Origin: a virus
DNA length: 21,696 nt
Direction: 5' to 3' (one strand)
Virus record (IMG/VR): IMGVR_UViG_3300025133_000683
Span: 1 to 21,696 of that record
Part shown: in pieces, positions 1 to 6,979 of the stretch
Position numbering within the stretch: position 1 is the stretch's first letter
Layout: each line of letters begins with the position of its first letter
Notes under the pieces: model-generated
Database searches by the model: none
What the model saw: only the letters and a program-made list of their open reading frames with translations
Told to the model about the DNA's origin: nothing
Translations under genes and position numbers: made by a program

Positions 1-2653
1 TCGGGGTGTAGTCTGCTGTTTTGCGTACCTCTACCCAATTGTCTACGGTCTGACCGTCTATAATGGTGGTATTGCTTTCGTACACCTCAAACCCGTCTGA
101 GTTGATTATGGTTACATCTGAAACACCCGAAGCTACGTAGTTATCACTTCCTGTAATTGTAACCCTTTTTGAACCTTGCCCTATGAAGTTGTCATCTCCC
201 AACACCTTAAAACTGAAAGCTGAATCCTGTATTATATTCCTTTCACCCTTTACTGTTCCTTGAAATTCAGGATAATCATTAAGGTTGATTAGTAGTTTCT
301 TGAATCGGATAGGCTTCTTTTCTATTGTGGTCGTTCCGCTTCCGACAGTTCCAGAAGTACCCAAAGTAAACGTTTCGGTAGTTAACGCTTCTACTTCAAA
401 TATTTTTATCAGCTCAACTTTCGTTAACCCCTTTTTGAATGGATTGTAGTCCATTACTTTGTTCATTCTCCAGTAAGCGTTGTCAATTAGAATTTGATCT
501 CTGAAATCGAGCTTTGCAATGTCCCACGCTGTGAGATCAAAGTAACCCGTCAACACCTTTGAGTCCTTGTTGGTTATTTCTTCTATTTGTCGCTTGTGGA
601 ATTGATTGTATAAATTGTTGTTCGTGTAGAGCAAAGTGCCTGTCCACACGTTAGCCGTATAGTATAACTCTTGAGGGATTCCAAAGTTTATATCCTGTGC
701 AGGTGCTAAAGGATGTGTAAGATGTCCCGCATAAGGATAAAAGGACACAGACCCCGTGCCGCTGAAATAAGAACTGAATACCCAATCTGGTGTTCCTGTT
801 GTGAATATTCGATTATAATACAAGAGCCTGATATTTGAACCCGTTGGAGTGACTCCTTCTGTTATATCTGAATCATATATTTTTGTTATTATCCTCGCGC
901 TATTTCCATCATTTACCAAAGGTGAAGCAGAAAAGATAATGTCTATATCTTTGGTATTGGTCACAAAGTCGTTATCGGTTTCTATCCTTCTACGTCCGTA
1001 TGTGTGTCCGTGTCGATTCTGATAACGTTCGTTGTAATAGTCCCCATCTTCCTTGTACGTGTAAAGATATTCCCTTGCAGCTAAAAGCCCCATAGGTTCA
1101 ATATCTATATTACTACCCCTATCCATTTTTTTAGTCCAATCTCTCGTCACGCCTCCACTATAGAAGTCATCCCTTGTTTCTATTATAATGTCTGATTCAC
1201 TATCGGGATTCGGTAAAAGATAAAGATTGAACATCTTAGCAACAGATAGAATTAAATCAGCCATACCCACATCTACCACCGTTTGATTCATAAAAATCAA
1301 ATCGCTTTCAAAGATTGACCCTTCTGTGTCATTCTTACCCGTTGCTGTTGTAGACGTTACCTCCCAATCGTTCCACATATTTGAGTTAGCTATCAATTGC
1401 CCCGATAGATTGGTAGTTATTAACTCATTGTTGTTTATTACATATCTAAAAATTATCTTTTCACCCGCAAATAGTAAGACGTTATTTGCTGTTGTCCCTA
1501 AATTAATAGACTCATTAAACGTGGTCGGATTGACTGTTGTCGTTAAATCAAATTGAGCAGACATATCAGCTATGACCGTTTCAACTAAAGACAAGTCAAC
1601 TTTAATTATCTGTAAATGGAATTTAATATACCCTTGATACTGTCTGTTGAGATTGAAAACCACCCTCTCCAATCCAATAGTTTGACTTACTGTAAAGGAA
1701 TAAATACCCGCATTCGGCACTAAATAAAGCCATGTCGAAGCGTTCCAGTTATTTCCCGCGTCAAAATTAGGAGATGTAAAGTCGTTATCTAACTTTACTG
1801 TTCTATATCCTGTTTCACTTGTGATTGCAGTCCATGAACCCTCTGATGTTATAGGACCATCAACTACAGTTTGTTCCGCTTGGAACTTTCGTGTATTGAG
1901 TTCTGTATCATCAGCCCACATAGCATCCTCGTTAAAAGGAATAATTAGCTTAGAAAAGAAAGCAGAATCAAAGAAAGTGGATGTGTAAGTAAACCCTGCG
2001 AAGTCGAAGATTCTGTCTATAATGGTCTTTAAGTATACTGCGGGTCTGAAATCACGGACGGAATACACTCGCTTTCCGTTCTCGTATATCATGCTGTCGC
2101 CATAGTCAACCATCGGGTATACGTATTCAGTAGATCCGTACCATGATGTTACTATGTTGTCCCGCGAGTATACATGGTCAAGGTCTGAGAAATCAATGTA
2201 TCTGACAGATTCAAACTCCTCTGTTGCTTCATTCCAAACCTGCTCAACACCATTGAGTTGCTTATCCGCTAACGCTGAAAAGATATTGATAAGCCGACCA
2301 ATAAACACCACCTCATAGATATACTTCTTACTCTTTATCTTGACCTTCCGCAACTGTACAACACCTGCCATCACTTCCACGCCATCCGAGATTACACGGG
2401 CTTCCGCTTTCTTGTTCGGGTTGAAGTTTACTTCTACATTCAGAGCTGTTGAGTCGTACGGGTTGCTGATGTTCACATCGTAAATCTGACCAAATAGAAT
2501 GTCGTTCGCTTTTGTGCTTGGACATTGAATCGTTTTACTATACTCTGTATTGCGTTTGTTAGGGTCGCGAATATCAGCAATGGAGTAGTTAAAGGAGAAG
2601 TCCAGCTCCTGCATTATATCCAACCTACGACCTTCTATAAGTACCTCAGCCAC
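1..2653 (-). CDS. Large virion/tail structural protein (5' part; C-terminus beyond window)
   Basis: An uninterrupted minus-strand frame of about 884 codons begins at GTG 2653 and runs off the left edge, so the C-terminus is missing. GTG 2653 overlaps the stop of the upstream structural gene (2646) and an in-frame TAA lies six codons before it; the first ATG is only codon 14. Visible parts are an N-terminal beta-rich region (VAEVLIEGRRLDIMQEL), a middle segment with IIDRIFDFAGFTYTSTFF, and a conserved-looking stretch MNKVMDYNPFKKGLTKVELI around residues 770-790. After that comes a G/N/D-rich stretch (VLGDDNFIGQGSKRVTI, TGSDNYVASGVSDVTI and so on) with a period near 16 residues, which resembles a beta-helix. 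Proteins of this type in flavobacterial phages are virion or tail proteins, often very large. The exact role (tail hub, fibre or host-binding) is inferred from context only. Confidence 0.8.
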   Translation of the reverse strand, partial: MAEVLIEGRRLDIMQELDFSFNYSIADIRDPNKRNTEYSKTIQCPSTKANDILFGQIYDVNISNPYDSTALNVEVNFNPNKKAEARVISDGVEVMAGVVQLRKVKIKSKKYIYEVVFIGRLINIFSALADKQLNGVEQVWNEATEEFESVRYIDFSDLDHVYSRDNIVTSWYGSTEYVYPMVDYGDSMIYENGKRVYSVRDFRPAVYLKTIIDRIFDFAGFTYTSTFFDSAFFSKLIIPFNEDAMWADDTELNTRKFQAEQTVVDGPITSEGSWTAITSETGYRTVKLDNDFTSPNFDAGNNWNASTWLYLVPNAGIYSFTVSQTIGLERVVFNLNRQYQGYIKFHLQIIKVDLSLVETVIADMSAQFDLTTTVNPTTFNESINLGTTANNVLLFAGEKIIFRYVINNNELITTNLSGQLIANSNMWNDWEVTSTTATGKNDTEGSIFESDLIFMNQTVVDVGMADLILSVAKMFNLYLLPNPDSESDIIIETRDDFYSGGVTRDWTKKMDRGSNIDIEPMGLLAAREYLYTYKEDGDYYNERYQNRHGHTYGRRRIETDNDFVTNTKDIDIIFSASPLVNDGNSARIITKIYDSDITEGVTPTGSNIRLLYYNRIFTTGTPDWVFSSYFSGTGSVSFYPYAGHLTHPLAPAQDINFGIPQELYYTANVWTGTLLYTNNNLYNQFHKRQIEEITNKDSKVLTGYFDLTAWDIAKLDFRDQILIDNAYWRMNKVMDYNPFKKGLTKVELIKIFEVEALTTETFTLGTSGTVGSGTTTIEKKPIRFKKLLINLNDYPEFQGTVKGERNIIQDSAFSFKVLGDDNFIGQGSKRVTITGSDNYVASGVSDVTIINSDGFEVYESNTTIIDGQTVDNWVEVRKTADYTP

Positions 2654-3887
2654 GCTGTCTATGATTAGTTAAAGAATATTCTAAATCAAACTCGTATTGC
2701 ATCAGCTTATCATTAAGGCTCGTTTGTTTCTTAATGCTTCGCCCGTCTATGTTGACCGCTATCATTTCGTTATTCAGTTCCTGGTAGATTACAGGCGAAG
2801 TAAACAGGTCACCCATCCACGCGCTTTCTGATTCTGTCAGGTAGTCCGTGTTGATGGTCAGCTTTTCGGTCATCTCAGTATTGAACTCTGTCCGACCTCT
2901 ACTTGCTTTTGTGTAGTCCCAAGATGTGCCCGTAAAGTTGTGCGATTGCTGAACGTAGCTATCTCTTTTCACTTTGGTTTCTTCCTTACTCTTTAGGTTG
3001 AAATTGAAGGAATCGTAGCCCCCTAACCGATTCAAGAAATGGAGTCTGATAGGTGTGTACTTACTACACTTCTGGTCAATGTTAAAAGTGATTTCTTCGG
3101 ACAACACACTCCCAACCCTTACCCATACCTTATAACTCGCAGCACCAACCAATATCGTAGCAGGGTTGCCCGATGTCCACGCTGACGGGTCGGAATTTTC
3201 TATGTCGTATGTTCCACAAGCTGTATAACAGTATTCGTTATTTATCATTGAAGCACCATCTATTGCACCCGTTGACACTTGTATGCCATCAGAATCATAG
3301 CTTGTTATTCCTATACTTTTATTCACAGCCACGCCAACAGATAAAAAATGAAGGAAAGCCGATTGATCGCTGTCAATGTATCTTGTGGACGGTGCATCAC
3401 TTAGGAACTTCTTACCTACTACTGATGTATCGTAGTCCGTATAGTCAAAGTCTAACCAATCAATAGTATTTCTAACACCGTTCCAGACGCTTTTAACGTT
3501 TACCGTGTATGTTGTACCCCCGACATAAACACCGCCTACTAAATCTTCTTCCTGAACAAATAGAGCGTATTCCTTGTGGGTATTGGGCGCGTTAAAGATA
3601 CCTGCATGGTTCACAGCAGGGATAGCAATATCAGAACCTACCTGAGTCTGTAATATCCGTGAAGGGTCATAGTAAGCTCGGTCCGTAGTTACCACTCCAT
3701 TGGAGTCTATTCCTTGTCGTGGATAAACCCGTGCCGTGCTGATAGCAGGGTCAACTGGAAAGTTAGACGGAAGCACAACAACTTTAAAGCGTTGCGTGGT
3801 GGTGTAGTTGGTAGATCGAAATACGTAAGGGTTATCATTATTGGCTAAACCATACGCTTCGGGCTGCGAGTGGACGAGTATTCCCAT
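2646..3887 (-). CDS. Putative phage tail/virion protein
   Basis: A 413-aa protein, beta-rich, with no signal peptide or membrane segment. The region around residues 280-300 contains FLNRLGGYDSFNFN, a motif I associate with structural proteins of Bacteroidetes phages, followed by a charged stretch and a C-terminal beta domain (TINTDYLTESESAWMGDLF). It sits just upstream of the giant structural gene and overlaps its GTG start by 8 nt, which suggests translational coupling. Start ATG 3887 comes five bases after a TAnnTTTA -7 box, so the message may be leaderless or nearly so. A terminator hairpin lies 34 nt further upstream, which makes this the first gene of a separate late transcript. A baseplate or distal-tail role is likely but not proven by any motif. 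Confidence 0.78.
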   Translation of the reverse strand: MGILVHSQPEAYGLANNDNPYVFRSTNYTTTQRFKVVVLPSNFPVDPAISTARVYPRQGIDSNGVVTTDRAYYDPSRILQTQVGSDIAIPAVNHAGIFNAPNTHKEYALFVQEEDLVGGVYVGGTTYTVNVKSVWNGVRNTIDWLDFDYTDYDTSVVGKKFLSDAPSTRYIDSDQSAFLHFLSVGVAVNKSIGITSYDSDGIQVSTGAIDGASMINNEYCYTACGTYDIENSDPSAWTSGNPATILVGAASYKVWVRVGSVLSEEITFNIDQKCSKYTPIRLHFLNRLGGYDSFNFNLKSKEETKVKRDSYVQQSHNFTGTSWDYTKASRGRTEFNTEMTEKLTINTDYLTESESAWMGDLFTSPVIYQELNNEMIAVNIDGRSIKKQTSLNDKLMQYEFDLEYSLTNHRQRG

Positions 3888-3907
3888 ACCCGTAAATATA
3901 AAAGCAT
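3888..3907 (-). promoter_or_regulatory. Putative -7 box promoter for the late structural genes
   Basis: On the minus strand ATGCTTTTATATTTAC contains TATATTTA (3893-3900), one base off the Bacteroidetes -7 box TAnnTTTG. The next start codon is five bases downstream, so the transcript would start at or next to ATG 3887. It lies directly after the hairpin terminator at 3921-3949. No convincing -33 TTTG is seen. Confidence 0.45.
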
Positions 3908-3920
3908 GGGATATGTTTCT

Positions 3921-3949
3921 AACGAAGAAAGCCCCCGATCAAGGAGGCT
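3921..3949 (-). terminator. Rho-independent terminator for leftward transcription
   Basis: On the minus strand AGCCTCC-TTGATC-GGGGGCT forms a 7-bp stem (one T.G wobble) with a 6-nt loop, followed by TTTCTTCGTT. It lies between the 47-aa gene (3981-4124) and the structural gene starting at 3887, a logical place to end the upstream message. On the plus strand the wobble becomes a C.A mismatch, so the minus-strand reading is favoured. Confidence 0.6.
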
Positions 3950-3980
3950 CTCAACACAACGAACAGAAAACAAAAGTCAG

Positions 3981-4124
3981 TTAAAACTCCAATACAATAG
4001 AATCACTTATATCAAATAACGCTTCCTGTTCGTCTATTGAAGGTGCTTCTGATAGAGTTACAATAATAGCTTCTAACGCTAAATCAGAACCTTCTAATAC
4101 TTCTACATTAATTACTTCTGTCAT
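3981..4124 (-). CDS. Small acidic protein, 47 aa, unknown function
   Basis: ATG 4124 to TAA 3981 encodes a 47-residue, strongly acidic protein beginning MTEVINVEVLEGSDLALEAI, with many Glu/Asp and Val/Ile/Leu and no Cys or Trp. It is supported by its own promoter module upstream (4150-4254), by the leader AAAAACAGAGAAATC directly before ATG (almost the same as the leader AAAAACAGAGAT of the gene starting at 20045), and by a terminator downstream (3921-3949). It therefore appears to be a monocistronic unit inside the late region. I do not recognise the family. Its regulation resembles that of early genes at 20 kb, which hints at a regulatory or host-takeover role rather than a structural one. 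Confidence 0.65.
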   Translation of the reverse strand: MTEVINVEVLEGSDLALEAIIVTLSEAPSIDEQEALFDISDSIVLEF

Positions 4125-4149
4125 GATTTCTCTGTTTTTGTTTGTTTTG

Positions 4150-4254
4150 ATGGTATAAATGTAAGAATAAATCCTTTCCTTTTACATAAGTAAAATATAA
4201 AAGCATCATTTAAGCACAAAATAGTTGCTTATCAATAATGATTCTAAATAAGAA
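4150..4254 (-). promoter_or_regulatory. Promoter/operator module, copy A
   Basis: Reading leftward: the 20-mer ataatgattctaaataagaa (4235-4254, plus-strand spelling; identical at 20141-20160), which contains one arm of an imperfect palindrome TTATTTAGAATCATTAT; then GTGCTTAA (also in the 20 kb copy); then the inverted repeat TTTTACTTATGTAAAA (4180-4195); then a -7-like box TACATTTA (4156-4163). It also shares ATTTATACCAT with the plus-strand promoter at 20230-20241. The A-rich leader AAAAACAGAGA follows before ATG 4124. The inverted repeats are probably operator sites for one regulator. Confidence 0.65.
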
Positions 4255-4262
4255 ATCTGTAT

Positions 4263-4754
4263 TTACTCGATACCCTCAAATAATAAATCCTCCAAGTCTG
4301 CACCTATCGCAGGTTCTAACATCTTCGGAAGGTCACGGGTTACCAGTTTACTGTTGATCACATTGGTGAAGAAGTTAGTGCCATCCCTACCATCTTCTGT
4401 AAGTCTGTTTGCTATATTAATAGCTAATGATGGGATGCTTCTTTCTGTTACCTTAAAACCGCGCTGTTCCATCTTCTGCTTAACGTTGGGATAGGTTAGC
4501 CATTCCGCTATGTCGCTACTCTGAACGGTGTATGATGGTTGTTTTCCTTTGGGTTTCACACCTTCGTCAAGCTCCAGGTAATAGTCAAGCATGGTAACGC
4601 CTATTCCGTCTATATCGCCTGACTTGGTAGGTTTGAATTTGATAGACGAATCTAAATCTGATGAAGCGTCTGAGTTATTGTCTTTAAGCCCTTCTGATAG
4701 TCGTGAGGTTATTAATCCTCCAAAGGTTCTAAGTGCTGATGCTGTGTTCTTCAT
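4263..4754 (-). CDS. Putative phage head-tail/tail completion-type protein
   Basis: A 163-aa protein that starts at ATG 4754 and overlaps the previous gene by 26 nt. No strong motif is visible. The N-terminal half (AlaSerAlaLeu-rich helix, then DYYLELDEGVKPKGKQPSYT at about residues 57-76) followed by a helical region that ends in a hydrophobic, acidic tail is reminiscent of small HK97-gp10-like tail completion proteins, where a similar x-G-x-P-x-G-K-x-P stretch occurs in a loop. The assignment rests on that resemblance and on the position between the tail chaperone and the large tail proteins, so it is tentative. Another virion-associated role is possible. Confidence 0.5.
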   Translation of the reverse strand: MKNTASALRTFGGLITSRLSEGLKDNNSDASSDLDSSIKFKPTKSGDIDGIGVTMLDYYLELDEGVKPKGKQPSYTVQSSDIAEWLTYPNVKQKMEQRGFKVTERSIPSLAINIANRLTEDGRDGTNFFTNVINSKLVTRDLPKMLEPAIGADLEDLLFEGIE

Positions 4755-5064
4755 GCTTTAGTTCGTTTCCTGTTAGTGCGTGGTAGATGTTTTGTAGTTG
4801 GTGAACGTGGTTGATATGTGAGAGTTCCACATCGTTGATATAAACATTCACACCACCTAAAAAAGATACGTCTATATGATAATAACCGTCTTTGTCAATA
4901 TCCATTGAGTAACCCTCAAACCCCAACCTCTCTAACCATTCCTCTGTTAGTGGGATTGGTTCTATGCCTGAAAGCTCATTATCATAAATAGTATCTATTT
5001 GAAACGAACTATTAGAACCAACTAAATCAACCCAATTTCCAATACGTAACTCTGATGCTTTCAT
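4729..5064 (-). CDS. Conserved Bacteroidetes-phage protein with HVHQLQNIY motif, unknown function
   Basis: A 111-aa protein, MKASELRIGNWVDL at the start, PLTEEWLERLGFEGY in the middle, and INHVHQLQNIYHALTGNEL near the C-terminus. I recognise this pattern (xELRIGNxV, LTEEWLxxxGF, HVHQLQNLYxALTGxEL) as a small protein often found in phages and prophages of Bacteroidetes, without a known biochemical role. ATG 5064 overlaps the stop of the upstream 67-aa gene in ATGA style, and its own end overlaps the next gene by 26 nt. It is expected to be soluble and cytoplasmic: there are no membrane segments. Confidence 0.75.
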   Translation of the reverse strand: MKASELRIGNWVDLVGSNSSFQIDTIYDNELSGIEPIPLTEEWLERLGFEGYSMDIDKDGYYHIDVSFLGGVNVYINDVELSHINHVHQLQNIYHALTGNELKHEEHSIST

Positions 5065-5264
5065 AGTGCTTCCTTATAAAATTCCTTTCGTCTATCGTTG
5101 TCAAATATACGTATTACTCCATTCTCTAAACTTCGCTTTGTATAGATTTGCGTGGTCTTCTTCAATAGCTGTTCCATATCCTGACCTTCCATTGGCTCAA
5201 TCCATACATTGTAGTTATTGGTTGTCAGTTTAGCTATCATCTCTTTTTCATCTGGTACGTTCAT
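5061..5264 (-). CDS. Small protein, 67 aa, unknown function
   Basis: Starts at ATG 5264 inside the last codons of the tail-chaperone -1 frame (17-nt overlap) and ends at 5061 with an ATGA-type overlap onto the next gene. The product is soluble and charged (MNVPDEKEMIAKLTTNNYN to RRKEFYKEAL), with an alpha-beta-like pattern and no Cys. The tight coupling on both sides makes it a real gene of the late operon. No family recognised. Confidence 0.6.
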   Translation of the reverse strand: MNVPDEKEMIAKLTTNNYNVWIEPMEGQDMEQLLKKTTQIYTKRSLENGVIRIFDNDRRKEFYKEAL

Positions 5265-6014
5265 ACGCGCCTTTCGCTTTGTGGAATGCTAACCTATTTA
5301 AGAACTCTATTAGATTCATGTCGAAGTAATAGTCCCAAAGTTCAGGTCTTCCATTCGTGAGGTTGTCGACTGTGTTGAGCCATCCGTATTTGCTGATGAA
5401 CGTGCTAACTCCTTTTCCGCTTTGCGTTTGAGCCTCTGTGCCACTATCTCCAAAAAGCGAAGTGTACTGGTTACGGATGTCTCCCAATCCGATAAAAAAA
5501 AATCGGTTAACGGTTTCACTATTGTCATGGGTAGCTCTTTCATATCTTCGGCTGTCTGCTCATGCTTGTCGGCTTCGTGCGTTTTCTTGAACCATTTTCT
5601 ACGGTACGCAAAACAGGCTAAAAGGTTGTGAAGATTCTCATCTATCTTTTCGGGGTCTTGTAGGAAGTGCTGTAATGAAATCCATTGTCCACCGCTTATC
5701 TTCTTAGCTTTCTTCTCGAAATAGTACCGCGTTCCGTTTACCTTGCATTTGGTCTTTACTTTGCCTGTAATCGGATGAGATAGAAAACCCATCATATTGA
5801 TAAGATGTTCTATTCTATACCGTTCCTCGATAAGCAGAAGGTTCATTTCAACGCCTGAGAATAACGACACAATAGCACATTTAATTTCAAAGTCTGTCAC
5901 TTCTTTGTTGGTGCTTTCTTCGCGCTTGGTTTCGGATTCTTTTAACAGATCGTGGTATGCTTGGTATTCTCTGAGGGTTACCCCGTTCCAGTCTGTGGGT
6001 ATGGTTATTTTCAT
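5248..6014 (-). CDS. Tail assembly chaperone, predicted -1 frameshift product (GT-like), about 255 aa
   Basis: The frame ending at 5248 has no good start codon of its own (only TTG at 5487), yet encodes a sensible domain: FISKYGWLNTVDNLT followed by an acidic helix and LIEFLNRLAFHKAK, the kind of YGW...L..L...K helix seen in tail chaperones of flavobacterial phages. This frame is -1 relative to the 5316-6014 gene and stays open back through the T9 run at 5494-5502. A slip there joins residues 1-173 of frame 0 to about 82 residues of the -1 frame. The span is 767 nt plus one reread base, which is exactly 256 codons including the stop. This is the G/GT arrangement of tail chaperones. Frameshift efficiency cannot be judged from sequence. 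Confidence 0.66.
5316..6014 (-). CDS. Tail assembly chaperone, frame-0 product (G-like)
   Basis: A 232-aa protein starting MKITIPTDWNGVTLREYQAY, a T/IPxxWxxxTLxxYQ opening that I associate with tail-assembly chaperones of Bacteroidetes phages. The core to about residue 170 is helical with Lys/Glu-rich segments. Codons 171-174 (GAT TTT TTT TTA, 5504-5493) form a slippery run. Frame 0 continues to 5316 with a basic helix and a Ser/Thr-rich tail of low complexity. In lambda-type phages this chaperone coats the tape measure protein during tail assembly and is made in two forms by ribosomal frameshifting; the layout here fits. ATG 6014 overlaps the stop of the glycosyltransferase-like gene (ATGA). 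Confidence 0.72.
   Translation of the reverse strand: MKITIPTDWNGVTLREYQAYHDLLKESETKREESTNKEVTDFEIKCAIVSLFSGVEMNLLLIEERYRIEHLINMMGFLSHPITGKVKTKCKVNGTRYYFEKKAKKISGGQWISLQHFLQDPEKIDENLHNLLACFAYRRKWFKKTHEADKHEQTAEDMKELPMTIVKPLTDFFLSDWETSVTSTLRFLEIVAQRLKRKAEKELARSSANTDGSTQSTTSRMEDLNFGTITST
5490..5507 (-). other. Programmed -1 ribosomal frameshift site with flanking hairpin arms
   Basis: Minus-strand sequence is CCGAT-TTTTTTT-TATCGG. Read in frame 0 (GAT TTT TTT TTA) it contains the canonical heptamers T_TTT_TTT and T_TTT_TTA. The arms CCGAT and ATCGG are exact inverted repeats around the T run. Both frames are open across the site. Confidence 0.68.
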
Positions 6015-6979
6015 TCTAATCGTTCTTTTCGTTTTTCGTTGATGTCGTGGATGTTGTAGTTAGCAATGGCATATAACCTAAGGGCTTGACCTTCTTCCAT
6101 AATGGTATCTTTAGAAAGTCCTTCCGCTTTACTAATCGCATCTTTCCAGTTCTCCACTTTAAATATTCCTTTACAGTCATCAGTATAGGGATGTATGTTC
6201 TGTACAAAGATAGGCAATCCTTTCATACCTGCCTCGATTATCTTTAGATTGCTCTTGTACGTGTTGAACTTATTATCTACCAACGGGGCTATTGCTATGT
6301 CGAATTGCTCGTATAAATGTCCGTAGTTCCAAACGTCCAAAGCCTCAACGTAAACGGCTGTAAAGTTATCAGCTAACCTTTTCCATTCGGGTTCTTTTTG
6401 GTTGTAACCTGCTATAACAGGTGGACGTGTATAGCACCCATCTGTCAGCATCAGATCAGCGAAGTGAGTTACACCGCCCGCCCATCCTATCCTATTCTGG
6501 TAGTCTGTCTTGGGTTGCCATTGTGCTTCATTCGGGTCTATTGCGTTGGGTATTACGTGCCAATTCTGATTAAGTCTATCAACCGCTTTTCCTAAGTGTT
6601 CATGCGTTACCCATATCTCGTCCGAGTTGATAAGTGCCTCTATACTTTGCCGTTTAAAGAACTCTGAAATACCCTTCGCCACGTGCGCGGTATTCAATAG
6701 CCAATGGTCATCTATGTCGCAGATGACATACGTACCGCGATTCTTTAATTCCTTGATGAACTTTTCTGTCTTGAAGTATGTGCCGTCTTTTTTATTTGCT
6801 TCACCGAATAACGGAACGCGCCTGGAAAAGACTACCGCGTCAAAGTTGTGATCAAATACCTTAGCCGTTGCGCCCTCACATCTGAACACGTCCATATCAT
6901 TACCCAACAAAGAGAATGGCTTATGTAGTCTATGGTAATCAACGCCTGAATAACCTTCGTGAATGTAGCCTACTTTCAT
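6011..6979 (-). CDS. Glycosyltransferase, GT-B fold (family 1/4-like)
   Basis: A 322-aa protein with the outline of a GT-B glycosyltransferase: N-terminal Rossmann-like half (MKVGYIHEGYSGVDYHRL; CDIDDHW at 87-93), a hinge near HVIPNAIDPNEAQW (141-154), and a C-terminal nucleotide-sugar half with IGWAGGVTHFAD (164-175), FDIAIAPL (226-233) and YKSNLKIIEAGMKGLP (241-256), which matches the acidic E region that binds the sugar nucleotide. Family members move a sugar from a nucleotide donor to protein, lipid or DNA. It lies between the orphan DNA methyltransferase and the tail chaperone with 4-nt overlaps on both sides. Its acceptor could be a virion protein or modified DNA; sequence alone does not decide. 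Confidence 0.75.
   Translation of the reverse strand: MKVGYIHEGYSGVDYHRLHKPFSLLGNDMDVFRCEGATAKVFDHNFDAVVFSRRVPLFGEANKKDGTYFKTEKFIKELKNRGTYVICDIDDHWLLNTAHVAKGISEFFKRQSIEALINSDEIWVTHEHLGKAVDRLNQNWHVIPNAIDPNEAQWQPKTDYQNRIGWAGGVTHFADLMLTDGCYTRPPVIAGYNQKEPEWKRLADNFTAVYVEALDVWNYGHLYEQFDIAIAPLVDNKFNTYKSNLKIIEAGMKGLPIFVQNIHPYTDDCKGIFKVENWKDAISKAEGLSKDTIMEEGQALRLYAIANYNIHDINEKRKERLE

Noticed and set aside
2328-2525. 65-aa minus-strand frame inside the giant structural gene
   Set aside because: It lies wholly in another frame of a well-formed structural protein and its composition looks random.
3328-3336. DnaA-box-like TTATTCACA in the tail gene
   Set aside because: A single match far from replication genes is expected by chance for such a degenerate 9-mer.
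5248-5487. The -1 frame as an independent gene starting at TTG 5487
   Set aside because: TTG has no leader or coupling to an upstream stop, and the frame is open further upstream to the slippery T9 run, so frameshift fusion explains it better.
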